The notes beneath the pieces were generated by a model, which was not told the DNA's origin, made no database searches, and saw only the letters and a list, made by a program, of their open reading frames with translations. Below, piece after piece: positions 22,727 to 30,647 of a DNA stretch of 64,000 bases (its first letter is position 1; the number at the start of each line of letters is the position of its first letter). The stretch is from SZUA-430 sp964561925. Its GTDB lineage: Bacteria > Pseudomonadota > Alphaproteobacteria > Micropepsales > Micropepsaceae. The stretch lies in NCBI GenBank assembly GCA_964561925.1, contig CAZLRW010000004.1, positions 1-64,000 on the forward strand. The letters are read 5' to 3'. Position numbers and translations under genes: made by a program.

Positions 22727-24499
22727 ATGCGCAGATCCCTCCATGTGTTCACCACCGTCTTGGCTGCGGGCGTCAGCATAGTCGCGCTCACGGGCACTCT
22801 CTCGGGCCCCGCGGTCGCCGATACGCCCGTTCCTCAAGGCGATATTGGACAACAACAGTCGCGCGTGTCGGAACTGGAGTCCGAGAACGCGCGGCTCAAC
22901 CGGGAGATCAGAGAGATCGGCGGGGGCAGGACGCCCCAGCAATCGATGAAGAACGTCGAGGGTCGAATGGATCAACTCACCCAGCGCGACCTTGAGCTGG
23001 ATCGAACCGTCCAGCAAATGGGTCAGGGCGCCGAAGAGGTGAAACAGCTACGCGATCAAGTCGCCAATGAATCCGTGATCGGCCTCAAAGATGTTGGCGA
23101 GGAGGTAATCGAGGAAGGCGTCGAGGGCGCCATCAAGGAAGGTCTGAGCAAAGGTGCCGGCAAGGCAGTGGGTATCGCCGGTCTTGTGGCCGACGTCATC
23201 GAGTACGGCGGCAAGTTCTACGTTCGCTGGCGGACGAAAAGTTCGCTCGGCGAAAACGTGAAGGTGCAGCAAGCGCAGATGATCGACATCCTGAGAATTC
23301 AGAGAGCGACTCGTGAACAATACAACCAGCAGCTCAAGAACCGCGAACGCCTGAAGGATCTGACCGCCAAGGAGCGCGTCAGTTACCTGAAGCTTTTGGA
23401 CGAGCGCGCGAAACTGCAACGCATGACCAAGGCGACGCAGGGCGTCAATCCTGAGCGCGAATTCGATCAGCCCGGTGACGATAAGCTCCGCGAAGAGTCG
23501 CGCGAATATTGGCGCGAGAGAAACAAGTTCGGCGTCACCAAGTCGAACCAGATCTCCTTCGGTGGCGGTTACCACGAAAGCGACGCGCCGCAGCAGTTCA
23601 TCGGCCGCATCGTCGTTGGCGGCGACGACACAGCGATGATTTACACCTCGCCGACGCTTGCCGGTTTCTACGCCGAGGCGAAGGCGGACGTCTGGGACAC
23701 GGGCCTCAGATATGCCGGCGATTTCGGCGGCTTCCGCGTTGCGGCGGCATATAGCGACGTCGAGGGTGACGAATACCGCCGTGTCGAAGCCGATCCGACG
23801 ATCACGACAGGTTTCGTGTGGATCGACCCGCTCGATTCGGGGACCCCGTTCGCGGTCGGCCTCGGTGCCCCGAACCTCACATGGGACGCCCGCACCAGCA
23901 CGAACCAAATCGACGCCGCAGCGACGGCGATCTACATGGAGTACCGCCGCTTCTCGCCGGACCTCACCGGCGGCTTGGGCGTGGGCGTGATGGCCGACTA
24001 CCGCAACACCGAGCACCGGACGCGGATCGAGAATCTCGATTTCGCAGGCTTCGCCGTCGATGAGAATTATGACTTCGAAACCTTCGGCCTCGGACCCCGC
24101 ATCGAAGCCATGCTGGATTGGGATTGCGATCCTGAAGCGGACGGTCCCTTCCCAAGCTTCGGCGCCACCTTCCGCGCCCACGCGGCCGCAACCTATGACT
24201 GGCGCAGCAGCGAAATCTCGCAACGCGCGACCGGCCCGTTCTTCGGCGGCTTCGATTATCGCCAGCGTGTCAACCTTGACGACGACGGCTTGAACCTCCG
24301 CTATGGCATCGACGCGACCTTCGACCTGAAGTTCGACGCGCGCACGACGGCCTTCTTGAAAGTCGGCTGGCAAGGCCAAAGCGACGCGCCGACGATCATC
24401 CCGGCCGACGGCTCCTTCGCGCCCGGCGCGCCGATCCGCGCCGATACCGCTGACGCAAGCGAATGGTTCCTCGGCGCCGGCTTGCGGATCGAGTTCTGA
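22727..24499 (+). CDS. Secreted coiled-coil plus beta-barrel outer-membrane protein, module copy 2
   Basis: A 590-residue protein. Signal peptide ends near AVA-DT (residue 31). A long charged coiled coil follows (QQQSRVSELESENARLNREI and onward to about residue 110), then a hydrophobic/glycine stretch KEGLSKGAGKAVGIAGLVADVIEYGG that could be a membrane-active helix, more coiled coil to about 245, and a beta-barrel from ISFGGGYHE to the final ASEWFLGAGLRIEF. The C-terminal Phe suits Bam-mediated insertion. ATG 22727 has AAGGGC-AAGG just upstream; a TTG 18 bases earlier is less likely. Its barrel is paralogous to the protein at 19147-21081, but the stalk differs. Function unknown; a trans-periplasmic anchored barrel is a reasonable guess. 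Confidence 0.65.
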   Translation: MRRSLHVFTTVLAAGVSIVALTGTLSGPAVADTPVPQGDIGQQQSRVSELESENARLNREIREIGGGRTPQQSMKNVEGRMDQLTQRDLELDRTVQQMGQGAEEVKQLRDQVANESVIGLKDVGEEVIEEGVEGAIKEGLSKGAGKAVGIAGLVADVIEYGGKFYVRWRTKSSLGENVKVQQAQMIDILRIQRATREQYNQQLKNRERLKDLTAKERVSYLKLLDERAKLQRMTKATQGVNPEREFDQPGDDKLREESREYWRERNKFGVTKSNQISFGGGYHESDAPQQFIGRIVVGGDDTAMIYTSPTLAGFYAEAKADVWDTGLRYAGDFGGFRVAAAYSDVEGDEYRRVEADPTITTGFVWIDPLDSGTPFAVGLGAPNLTWDARTSTNQIDAAATAIYMEYRRFSPDLTGGLGVGVMADYRNTEHRTRIENLDFAGFAVDENYDFETFGLGPRIEAMLDWDCDPEADGPFPSFGATFRAHAAATYDWRSSEISQRATGPFFGGFDYRQRVNLDDDGLNLRYGIDATFDLKFDARTTAFLKVGWQGQSDAPTIIPADGSFAPGAPIRADTADASEWFLGAGLRIEF

Positions 24500-24649
24500 G
24501 AAACGCCACGAGGGGCCGCGGCTGCCGAGCAGGCCGCGGTTCCGGTGCGTCTTCACGTTCAACCCCTTGACGGCGCCCGATCCTCGCGCGTCTATGGCGC
24601 CGTCTGCGCGACTGAGGCGCCAGGCGGAGCATCGGGGAGGTTCAGGCCC

Positions 24650-25219
24650 ATGTGGCGGATGTTGCCGCTCGCGGCCGTCGCAAGTGGGGCGCTTTTGGTT
24701 GGCGCCCAAGCGCAAACGCCGCCGGCGGAGGGCGGAGCCCAGCCGATCATTCTGACGCTTCCAACAGCCGATAAACCGCCGCCCGCCGATCCGCAATTGC
24801 CGCCGGCCCCGACGATCATCGCGCCCGAACCGGCGCCGAAGCTAAAGGTGCAGACGCCGAAGCCCAAGCCCGCGCCGAAGAAGGAAAAGCCGCCTGGCGA
24901 AATGAACCCGGTCGACGACACGCCGAGCGCGGCCTTGATCAACGAGCCCGGCAAGCCGCCCGCGTTCCGCTGCTTCGTGCGCGACGTCATGGCGTTCTAC
25001 GACCGCACGCACGTCCGCTGCTACAACAAGGTCAAGGGTAAGATAAACTTCTTCGCCGTCGACACGGCCCAGCCCGTCGCCGCCACGTTGCTGACGAAAG
25101 GCCTTGCCGCGATGCAGGCCGGCAAACCGCTCGTCATCACGTTCGCGCCCACGACGGATTTGAATCCATCGAACTGCGAGCGCGCGAATTGCAGGCGCCT
25201 CATCGACATTCGGGAATAG
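24650..25219 (+). CDS. Proline-rich periplasmic protein of unknown function
   Basis: A 189-residue protein with a signal peptide (MWRMLPLAAVASGALLVGAQA, cleavage before QTPP), a Pro/Lys-rich linker of about 70 residues (KVQTPKPKPAPKKEKPPGE), and a small C-terminal domain from about residue 105 with four cysteines (FRCFVRD, VRCYNK, NCERANCRR) that could form two disulfides. Start ATG 24650 has GGGGAGG nine bases upstream. It is followed three bases later by a membrane protein gene, so they are likely co-transcribed. The Pro/Lys linker could span the cell wall. I do not recognise a family. Confidence 0.6.
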   Translation: MWRMLPLAAVASGALLVGAQAQTPPAEGGAQPIILTLPTADKPPPADPQLPPAPTIIAPEPAPKLKVQTPKPKPAPKKEKPPGEMNPVDDTPSAALINEPGKPPAFRCFVRDVMAFYDRTHVRCYNKVKGKINFFAVDTAQPVAATLLTKGLAAMQAGKPLVITFAPTTDLNPSNCERANCRRLIDIRE

Positions 25220-25222
25220 CGC

Positions 25223-25678
25223 GTGCAAGACGGCGTCCCACTCGTCTCGATCCTGTTCGGATTTCCGGTGCTGTTCGCCGCCATGTGGCTCGCGGTAGCC
25301 GCGCTCATCGCATTCATGGCCGGCTGGTTCGCGCTGATGCGCCGCTACCCGGATCGCGACGAGACCGCGCTTGCCGTTCTGAAATGGCAGTCCGGGCGGA
25401 TGGGCTGGATCGGCGCGCGTCTGCGCGGTGTGCTGACGTTGAGCGTCTGCCCCTCGGGCTTGCGCGTGGGCATGTTCAGACTATTCGGACCGTTTTCGCG
25501 CGACTTCTTCGTGCCGTGGAGCGAGATCGAAGTGACGCGGCGGGATTGGTTCTTGGGCCGCGTCGCCGAACTGAAGTTCGGCACGCCGGCCATCGGAGTG
25601 TTGACGATCCGCGCCGACGTCGCCGACGAACTTGCCCGCACCGCGCAAACGCGCTGGCCGGAACGGCGCCGCCGGTGA
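25223..25678 (+). CDS. Small membrane protein with PH-like cytoplasmic tail
   Basis: A 151-residue protein starting at GTG 25223, three bases after the preceding stop. The first 40 residues contain one or two hydrophobic segments (LVSILFGFPVLFAAMWLAVAALIAFMAGWF spans them), and the rest is a soluble domain with beta-strand character (LTLSVCPSGLRVGMF, PWSEIEVTRRDWFLG, AELKFGTPAIGVLTI), similar in outline to membrane-anchored PH-like domains. No named family is recognised. Its end precedes the phosphatase gene by 40 bases. Confidence 0.6.
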   Translation: MQDGVPLVSILFGFPVLFAAMWLAVAALIAFMAGWFALMRRYPDRDETALAVLKWQSGRMGWIGARLRGVLTLSVCPSGLRVGMFRLFGPFSRDFFVPWSEIEVTRRDWFLGRVAELKFGTPAIGVLTIRADVADELARTAQTRWPERRRR

Positions 25679-25718
25679 AGCCCTTGCCCCCGCGCACGCA
25701 ACCGCGCGACAGTTGAAC

Positions 25719-26417
25719 ATGCTCAGACACTACGCAATCGGCGACGTCCACGGCCGCGACGATCTTTTGCAGCGCCTGCTCGAACGCATCGCCGCCGACC
25801 GCGTGCACCGCGGCGGCGATCGCGCCGTCCTCGTTTACGTGGGCGATTACATCGACCGCGGCGCGCGCAGTGCCGAGGTGATCGACCGCGTGATGCGCGG
25901 TGTCGAAGGCTTTGACACGGTCTGCCTCAAGGGCAACCACGAACAGATGATGCTCGACTGTATGAGAGAGGATGCTGACGAGGATTGGACGATCTGGCTC
26001 GAGAACGGCGGCGACGAAACGCTGGCCTCCCTCGGCTTGCCGCGGCAACGCGATCCGATCGCGCTCGCAGCCGCATTGGGCGCCAAACGCCTCGCCTGGC
26101 TCGACGGCTTGAAGATCAGCTATCGCGCCGGCCCCTATCTCTTCGTGCATGCCGGCGTTCTGCCCGGCCGTCCGCTCGATCAACAGCTCGAGAAGGACAT
26201 GCTCTGGATTCGCCGGCGCTTCCTCGACAGCGAAAACGATCACGGCGCGATCGTCGTGCACGGCCACACCCCGTCCGAAGACCCGGAGCTGCGAGCGAAC
26301 CGCATCAACGTCGACACCGGCGCGACGCTCCGCGGCAAGTTAAGCGCGGTTGCCTTGGCCCTTGCCGAAGCGCCGCGGTTTTTCACCGTCGAGAGCGAAC
26401 CGGGTCGGGGACCCTGA
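25719..26417 (+). CDS. Metallophosphoesterase, Ser/Thr protein phosphatase-like
   Basis: A 232-residue calcineurin-fold phosphatase with all metal motifs in order: GDVHGRDD (residues 7-14), GDYIDRG (about 44-50), GNHEQMM (about 74-80) and HGHTPSED near the C-terminus. This is the layout of bacterial PrpA/PrpB-like phosphatases, which dephosphorylate phosphoproteins or small phosphoesters in the cytoplasm using two metal ions. ATG 25719 starts MLRHYAIGDVHG, placing the first motif in the usual position; the open frame to 25632 reads into the preceding gene. Substrate is unknown. Length is normal. Confidence 0.85.
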   Translation: MLRHYAIGDVHGRDDLLQRLLERIAADRVHRGGDRAVLVYVGDYIDRGARSAEVIDRVMRGVEGFDTVCLKGNHEQMMLDCMREDADEDWTIWLENGGDETLASLGLPRQRDPIALAAALGAKRLAWLDGLKISYRAGPYLFVHAGVLPGRPLDQQLEKDMLWIRRRFLDSENDHGAIVVHGHTPSEDPELRANRINVDTGATLRGKLSAVALALAEAPRFFTVESEPGRGP

Positions 26418-26580
26418 CCCGCCACGGGCCGCGTAAGGCCCTGATTCACATTCATTTTTTGTTATTCATGCAGCGTTCAGCCCGGAAATGTGCGAATAGG
26501 CACGCGGAAGAATGGGTCCGGCGTTGCGGTGTCCGCCGCCGAAGGTGTCAGCCGGGCCTCCGCCTGGGAGATGGTTGGAA

Positions 26581-27159
26581 ATGAAGAAGTTACTCGTATC
26601 GGCGTTCGCAGTCGCCTTGACGGTGGCCGGTGCATCGCCGGCGTTCGCGGGACAGATTTACGGCAACTATGGTCAGGGCTATGCGCCCTCATACGGACCT
26701 GCGCCGGGTTACGATCCATATCGCTCAGGGCCGCCCGCCTACGCGTACGACCGCCGCGGCTATCGCAACTGTGAAGGCGATCGCGTCGCAGGCACGATCA
26801 TCGGCGGCGTCTTGGGTGGCATCATCGGCAACAACGTCGGACGCGGCCACCGCCATCATCATTGGCACGGTCACCGTCACGGCAGCCGCGGCCCGGCGAC
26901 GGTCGCCGGCGTGATCTTGGGCGGCATCGCTGGCAACGCGATCGCCGGCGGCGCGTGCCGCGATCGCAGCTACGGCCCGGCGCCCGCGCCTTACGGCAAC
27001 GCCTATTACGGCGGCGCGCATGGCGGCCCGGGTTACGGCCCGCAATACGACGATGGCCCGCAATACGGCGACTACGGCCCCGGCGACGACGACGGCTATG
27101 GCTATGGCGATGACGAGGGCTACGACCCCGACGCTCCCTACAGCCCGTATCGCCGGTAG
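26581..27159 (+). CDS. Glycine-zipper outer-membrane/periplasmic protein with His-rich insert
   Basis: A 192-residue exported protein: signal peptide ending AFA-GQ (about residue 22), a Tyr/Pro/Gly-rich segment, a first glycine zipper (AGTIIGGVLGGIIGNNVG), a histidine cluster (GHRHHHWHGHRHG), a second glycine zipper (VAGVILGGIAGNAIAGG), and a Tyr/Gly/Asp-rich tail. The paired zippers resemble the 2TM glycine-zipper/Rick_17kDa_Anti family, usually outer-membrane associated. The histidine cluster between the zippers is unusual and could bind metal. Start ATG 26581 with GGTTGGAA directly before it. A clear hairpin terminator follows at 27179-27216. Confidence 0.7.
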   Translation: MKKLLVSAFAVALTVAGASPAFAGQIYGNYGQGYAPSYGPAPGYDPYRSGPPAYAYDRRGYRNCEGDRVAGTIIGGVLGGIIGNNVGRGHRHHHWHGHRHGSRGPATVAGVILGGIAGNAIAGGACRDRSYGPAPAPYGNAYYGGAHGGPGYGPQYDDGPQYGDYGPGDDDGYGYGDDEGYDPDAPYSPYRR

Positions 27160-27178
27160 ACGGATCTGACGAACTGTC

Positions 27179-27216
27179 GATGGCCGCGCTCCGCGAAGGA
27201 GACGCGGCCATCTTTC
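27179..27216. terminator. Intrinsic hairpin terminator after glycine-zipper gene
   Basis: GATGGCCGCG (27179-27188) pairs perfectly with CGCGGCCATC (27203-27212), extended inward by CTCC/GGAG around a GCGAA loop, and is followed by TTTC. It lies between the convergent glycine-zipper gene and the minus-strand gene ending at 27215 and can serve the plus strand. The U-run is short, so efficiency is uncertain. Confidence 0.6.
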
Positions 27217-27835
27217 ATTTGGGCCGTCGCCGTGGTTTCGCCGCGGCCAACGCAGCCGCGGCAGCAAGCTTGTGCTTGGCCTGCCAAGGCGGCCCCGCCG
27301 TGCGCCCCATCGCGCGCAAGACCCCGTCAATGTCCGTTGCCCCCACCGCTTTCGCTGCGTCGGCGAACACGGTCTCGCGGTCGTACCAAAAGACCGACCA
27401 CCCTCGCGCCTTTCCGGCATCGGCGAGCGCCTCGCGATACATCACCGAGTCGGCGATGTTCGCCGCGCGCGTATCCATGATGCGCTCTTCCGTCGTTGCG
27501 GGAAGCGGCGGACAAACGCGGATGGCAATGCGCGTGATCGCCAATGGGACTGCGGCGGCCAGCGCCTCCAGCCCGTCGCGGGCGCCCACCGCCGCAGCGT
27601 TGCGCACGCGCACGACCAGCGCAACGGCCTCAGCCATCGTGGTCTTCTTCGCCCACGGACTGTCGACATAGCGCCCCACGGCCCACGACCCTTCGTGGTG
27701 ATAGGGATGCGTCGGTAGCCCACGCGTGAGATCGATCGTGCGCCGATCGAGAAGCGCCCCGTCGCGCGCAAGCGTGACAAGGATCGCCGAGTTGCCGTGC
27801 TCGGCGACGCCGACGACCGCACTCCGCAATCCCAT
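27215..27835 (-). CDS. Conserved-looking protein of unknown function
   Basis: A 206-residue cytoplasmic protein without signal peptide or membrane segment. It opens MGLRSAVVGVAEHGNSAILVTLARDGALLDRR, then TRGLPTHPYHHEGSWAVG, and ends in a basic Lys/Arg/Ala tail. The N-terminal strand and 'dispose of nucleotide-like' glycine pattern are not enough to assign a fold; I have no family to name. ATG 27835 with GGGAGGA ten bases upstream is preferred to the GTG at 27841. It ends within the terminator of the convergent glycine-zipper gene and starts 34 bases beyond the MMPL gene's stop, so it may be the last gene of that transcript. Confidence 0.55.
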   Translation of the reverse strand: MGLRSAVVGVAEHGNSAILVTLARDGALLDRRTIDLTRGLPTHPYHHEGSWAVGRYVDSPWAKKTTMAEAVALVVRVRNAAAVGARDGLEALAAAVPLAITRIAIRVCPPLPATTEERIMDTRAANIADSVMYREALADAGKARGWSVFWYDRETVFADAAKAVGATDIDGVLRAMGRTAGPPWQAKHKLAAAAALAAAKPRRRPK

Positions 27836-27868
27836 TACCACGCATCCTCCCGTTGCCCGCGCCGCCGC

Positions 27869-30190
27869 CTATCGCCGCCGCGGCAGCACCCGGTCGAGGA
27901 TCACGGCCATCGCGGGCAGCACCGTGACGGCGGCGAGCGCGTTCGCGAGCACGAGGAACGCGAGCAGCCAGCCCATGTCGGCTTGGAACTTGAGGCCGGA
28001 GAACGCCCAGCAGCCGACGCCGAGCGCGAGGGTCAGCGCGGTGTACACGATCGCAGCCCCCTCCTCCCGCATCGAAAGCGCGAAGGCTTCGTCCATCGGC
28101 GCACCTTCCGTCAAATGAGCCTCAATGCGTTCGTAGAGATAAAGACCGAAGGCGACGCCGATGCCGGCGGCGAGCACGAAGACGGGCAACGTCGTCACCG
28201 TGAGCCCGTCCTCAAGCCAGGTGAGCAGCCACAAGCCAAGCGCGTTCGCGAGACCGAGCGGCGCCAAGATGCACGGGATCGCGCGCCAGTCGCGGTAGGC
28301 GGCGAAGATCAGGATCGCGATCACGCCGAAGACGAGCAGCGGCGCGGTCACGCGCGCCTCGCGAACCGCGTCGTTGATCGCGGCGAGCACGCCGCCGTTG
28401 CCGGTCGCGAGGCGGAACTTCACGTTCTCCGCCTTGTTCTCGGCGACGAAGGCCTCGGCGGCGGCCGCGACGCGGCGCAGCGTTTCGTCGCGATGATCGG
28501 TCAGATAGACCGCGATGGGCAGCAGCGAGCAATCGGCGTTGCGCAAGCCTGTCGTGTCGGAGATCGCGCCGGTCGCAATCGCCAGCACGTCGGGCGACTT
28601 GGGCACCACGCGCCACTTCAGATTGCCTTCCTGAAAGATCGAGAACACGAAGCGCGAGGCTTCGGGCAGTGACATGACGGACTTCACGCCCTCGACCGAG
28701 CGCATGGCGACGCCGAAGCGTTCGACCAGCGCCATCACCTCGTAGTCGACGCACGCGTCGACGGGCGCGGTCGTGATGATGACGAAACTGTCGAGATCGA
28801 GGTCGAAGTTCTTGGTGATTGCGGCGGAATCGACGTTGTAGCGCGCGCTCTGCCAGAGCTCCTGCACGCCGGGTTTCCGGTTGCCGACGCCGATGTCGGC
28901 CGCGTTCCAGACGGCGACTGCGCCGAGGATCGCGCTTAAAGTCAGCACGATGAGCGCAGGTATCGGCCTCGCGTCGCGCGCAAAGCCCAGCATGAAGCGT
29001 TGGCGCGCGGCCAAGAGCTTGCGCTGCCGGTCGATCGCCGTGGCGTCGAAGCGTACATAGGAGATCGCAAGCGGCAGCATGATCAGGTTCGACACGAATT
29101 TGAGCGCGACGCCGATCAGCGCGATGATGGCGAGGTCGGTCACGAACGGGATCGGCAGCAGGAGGAGCGCGGCGAAACTTGCAAGCACGGTCACGATCGA
29201 GAAGACGCCGGGGATCATCAGCCGGCGGAACGTACGGCGCGCGGCCTCAAGCGGCGTGTGCCCGCGCTTGGCGACGGCGGCGAGGAAGCGGTTGATCTGC
29301 TGCACGCCGTGACTGACGCCGATGATGTAGATCAGAAACGGAATGACGAGACCCAAGGGGTGCAGCCGCAGGCCCGTCAGCTGAACGATCGCGAGCAGCC
29401 ACGCGATCGAGGCGATCGAGCAGAGCACCGTGATCAGGGTAAGCGCGAGCGAGCGCGAGTAATACCAGAGCGCGAGCGCGCTGAGCACGAAGGCGAGGCC
29501 GAAGAACGCCAGAACGTTGACGGCTTCGTTCGCGATGTCGCCGACGAATTTCGTGAAACCGATGATGCGGACCGTGATGTCGCCGCTCTCGTATTTCTTG
29601 CGGATCTTGGTCTCGAGTTCGTTCGCGACCGCGATCAGATCAGGCGCTTTGCCGTCGGGCATCTGCGACAAGATCGAGGCGTGGATCATCGCCGCCTTGC
29701 CGTCGAGGCCGAACAGCCTTCCGCGAAAGTCGCCCTTGTGGGCGTCGGCGCGGATGCGCTTCACGTCGTCTGCCGTGAGTGCCTCCGGCGTCACCGTCGC
29801 CGGGATCAGCGGGCGCCCCTCGACCGCGTTCTCGGTCGCCTGATAGACGAATGTGTTCGGCGTCCAAAGCGAGGTCACCGATTCCCGCGCGACGCTGGGC
29901 ATGTAGGTGACATCTTGCGTCACGTCGTTCAGTGTCTTCAGAAAGGCAGGCGTCCAAATGTCGCCCGACGCCGTTTCGACCACGATCTGAACGCTGTTCA
30001 GCCCCGCGATCTTCTCTTTGTAGTCGAGCGCGGTCTGCGCATAAGGGTGAGCGCGCGGCAACTGCCGTTCGAGGTCGGTGTCGAATTTGAGCTGCAGCGC
30101 AAGCCAGGCCGACCCCGCGGTCAGCGCGATGAGCAGCGCAAGAAAGATCGCGCGTCCGCCGAACAGAACGCGTTCCAGAAGGTCGAGCAC
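27869..30190 (-). CDS. MMPL/RND-superfamily transporter
   Basis: A 773-residue inner-membrane protein with the RND layout: TM1, a large periplasmic loop (FDTDLERQLPRAHPYAQT onward), TM2-6, a second periplasmic loop, and TM7-12 ending just before a basic tail. The HGVQQINRFLAAVAKRGHTPLEAA segment is typical of MMPL/hydrophobe exporters. GTG 30190 is chosen: GGGGGA lies four bases upstream and the product begins MLDLLERVLFG like relatives; TTG 30208 and TTG 30193 are alternatives. Family members of this size accompany DUF1302, DUF1329 and Ycf48-like proteins in bacteria handling steroids and other hydrophobic compounds; here those three lie 20 kb away at 50.9-56.3 kb. Confidence 0.8.
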   Translation of the reverse strand: MLDLLERVLFGGRAIFLALLIALTAGSAWLALQLKFDTDLERQLPRAHPYAQTALDYKEKIAGLNSVQIVVETASGDIWTPAFLKTLNDVTQDVTYMPSVARESVTSLWTPNTFVYQATENAVEGRPLIPATVTPEALTADDVKRIRADAHKGDFRGRLFGLDGKAAMIHASILSQMPDGKAPDLIAVANELETKIRKKYESGDITVRIIGFTKFVGDIANEAVNVLAFFGLAFVLSALALWYYSRSLALTLITVLCSIASIAWLLAIVQLTGLRLHPLGLVIPFLIYIIGVSHGVQQINRFLAAVAKRGHTPLEAARRTFRRLMIPGVFSIVTVLASFAALLLLPIPFVTDLAIIALIGVALKFVSNLIMLPLAISYVRFDATAIDRQRKLLAARQRFMLGFARDARPIPALIVLTLSAILGAVAVWNAADIGVGNRKPGVQELWQSARYNVDSAAITKNFDLDLDSFVIITTAPVDACVDYEVMALVERFGVAMRSVEGVKSVMSLPEASRFVFSIFQEGNLKWRVVPKSPDVLAIATGAISDTTGLRNADCSLLPIAVYLTDHRDETLRRVAAAAEAFVAENKAENVKFRLATGNGGVLAAINDAVREARVTAPLLVFGVIAILIFAAYRDWRAIPCILAPLGLANALGLWLLTWLEDGLTVTTLPVFVLAAGIGVAFGLYLYERIEAHLTEGAPMDEAFALSMREEGAAIVYTALTLALGVGCWAFSGLKFQADMGWLLAFLVLANALAAVTVLPAMAVILDRVLPRRR

Positions 30191-30328
30191 CAAGTCCCCC
30201 GCTGCCAAAGGCCGACAAGGGACACTATGTCACAAAAACGCGCCCACGGCGTATCCCCCGCTCCGTTGCGGGCGGCGTAACTGCCTTAACGCCAAAACAA
30301 CCCGGCCGCACGGCGTTCGCGAGTGCGA

Positions 30329-30517
30329 TCAGAAGTCGCTAACGATACCCTTGCTTTCCCAATCGCCGTAGCGCGTGGGGTCGAGGCCGCCGCGCCCGCC
30401 GATCTCCTTCGGCCGCTCGACTTTGTTTTTCGCCTCTTCGGCGCGCCGCGCCTCGGCCTCCGCAAGCGCGCGTTGCGCGGCGGCGGCGATCCGTTCGGCG
30501 ATATCCTTTTCGCTCAT
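30329..30517 (-). CDS. DUF1674/SDHAF4-type succinate dehydrogenase assembly factor
   Basis: A 62-residue cytoplasmic protein. The C-terminal half, EIGGRGGLDPTRYGDWESKG ending in IVSDF, is the hallmark of DUF1674 proteins (SDHAF4/Sdh8 family), which bind flavinylated SdhA and protect it during succinate dehydrogenase assembly. The N-terminal half is an Ala/Glu/Arg helix. Length is normal for the family. ATG 30517 is the only sensible start. The sdh operon is not in the window. It lies upstream of the MMPL gene on the same strand with 138 bases between, enough for a separate promoter. Confidence 0.85.
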   Translation of the reverse strand: MSEKDIAERIAAAAQRALAEAEARRAEEAKNKVERPKEIGGRGGLDPTRYGDWESKGIVSDF

Positions 30518-30647
30518 GCACCAAACGACTTAAGGCGGGGGTGGCCCTTGGTCAATAACGCGTGAGGCCGCGCCGTGCGTCATCCGCCCCGCGAGACAAG
30601 GGCGCGGCACGCACTAAGATAAGCGCGGGGAACTGGGGGGAACGACC

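Noticed and set aside
24519..24543. CCGCGGC/GCCGCGG inverted repeat after the second barrel gene as terminator
   Set aside because: Seven pairs but no T-run follows on either strand, so a terminator cannot be supported.
27869..30280. Long plus-strand frames opposite the MMPL gene (for example 29000-30280)
   Set aside because: Highly charged shadows; the minus strand has a proper RND topology.
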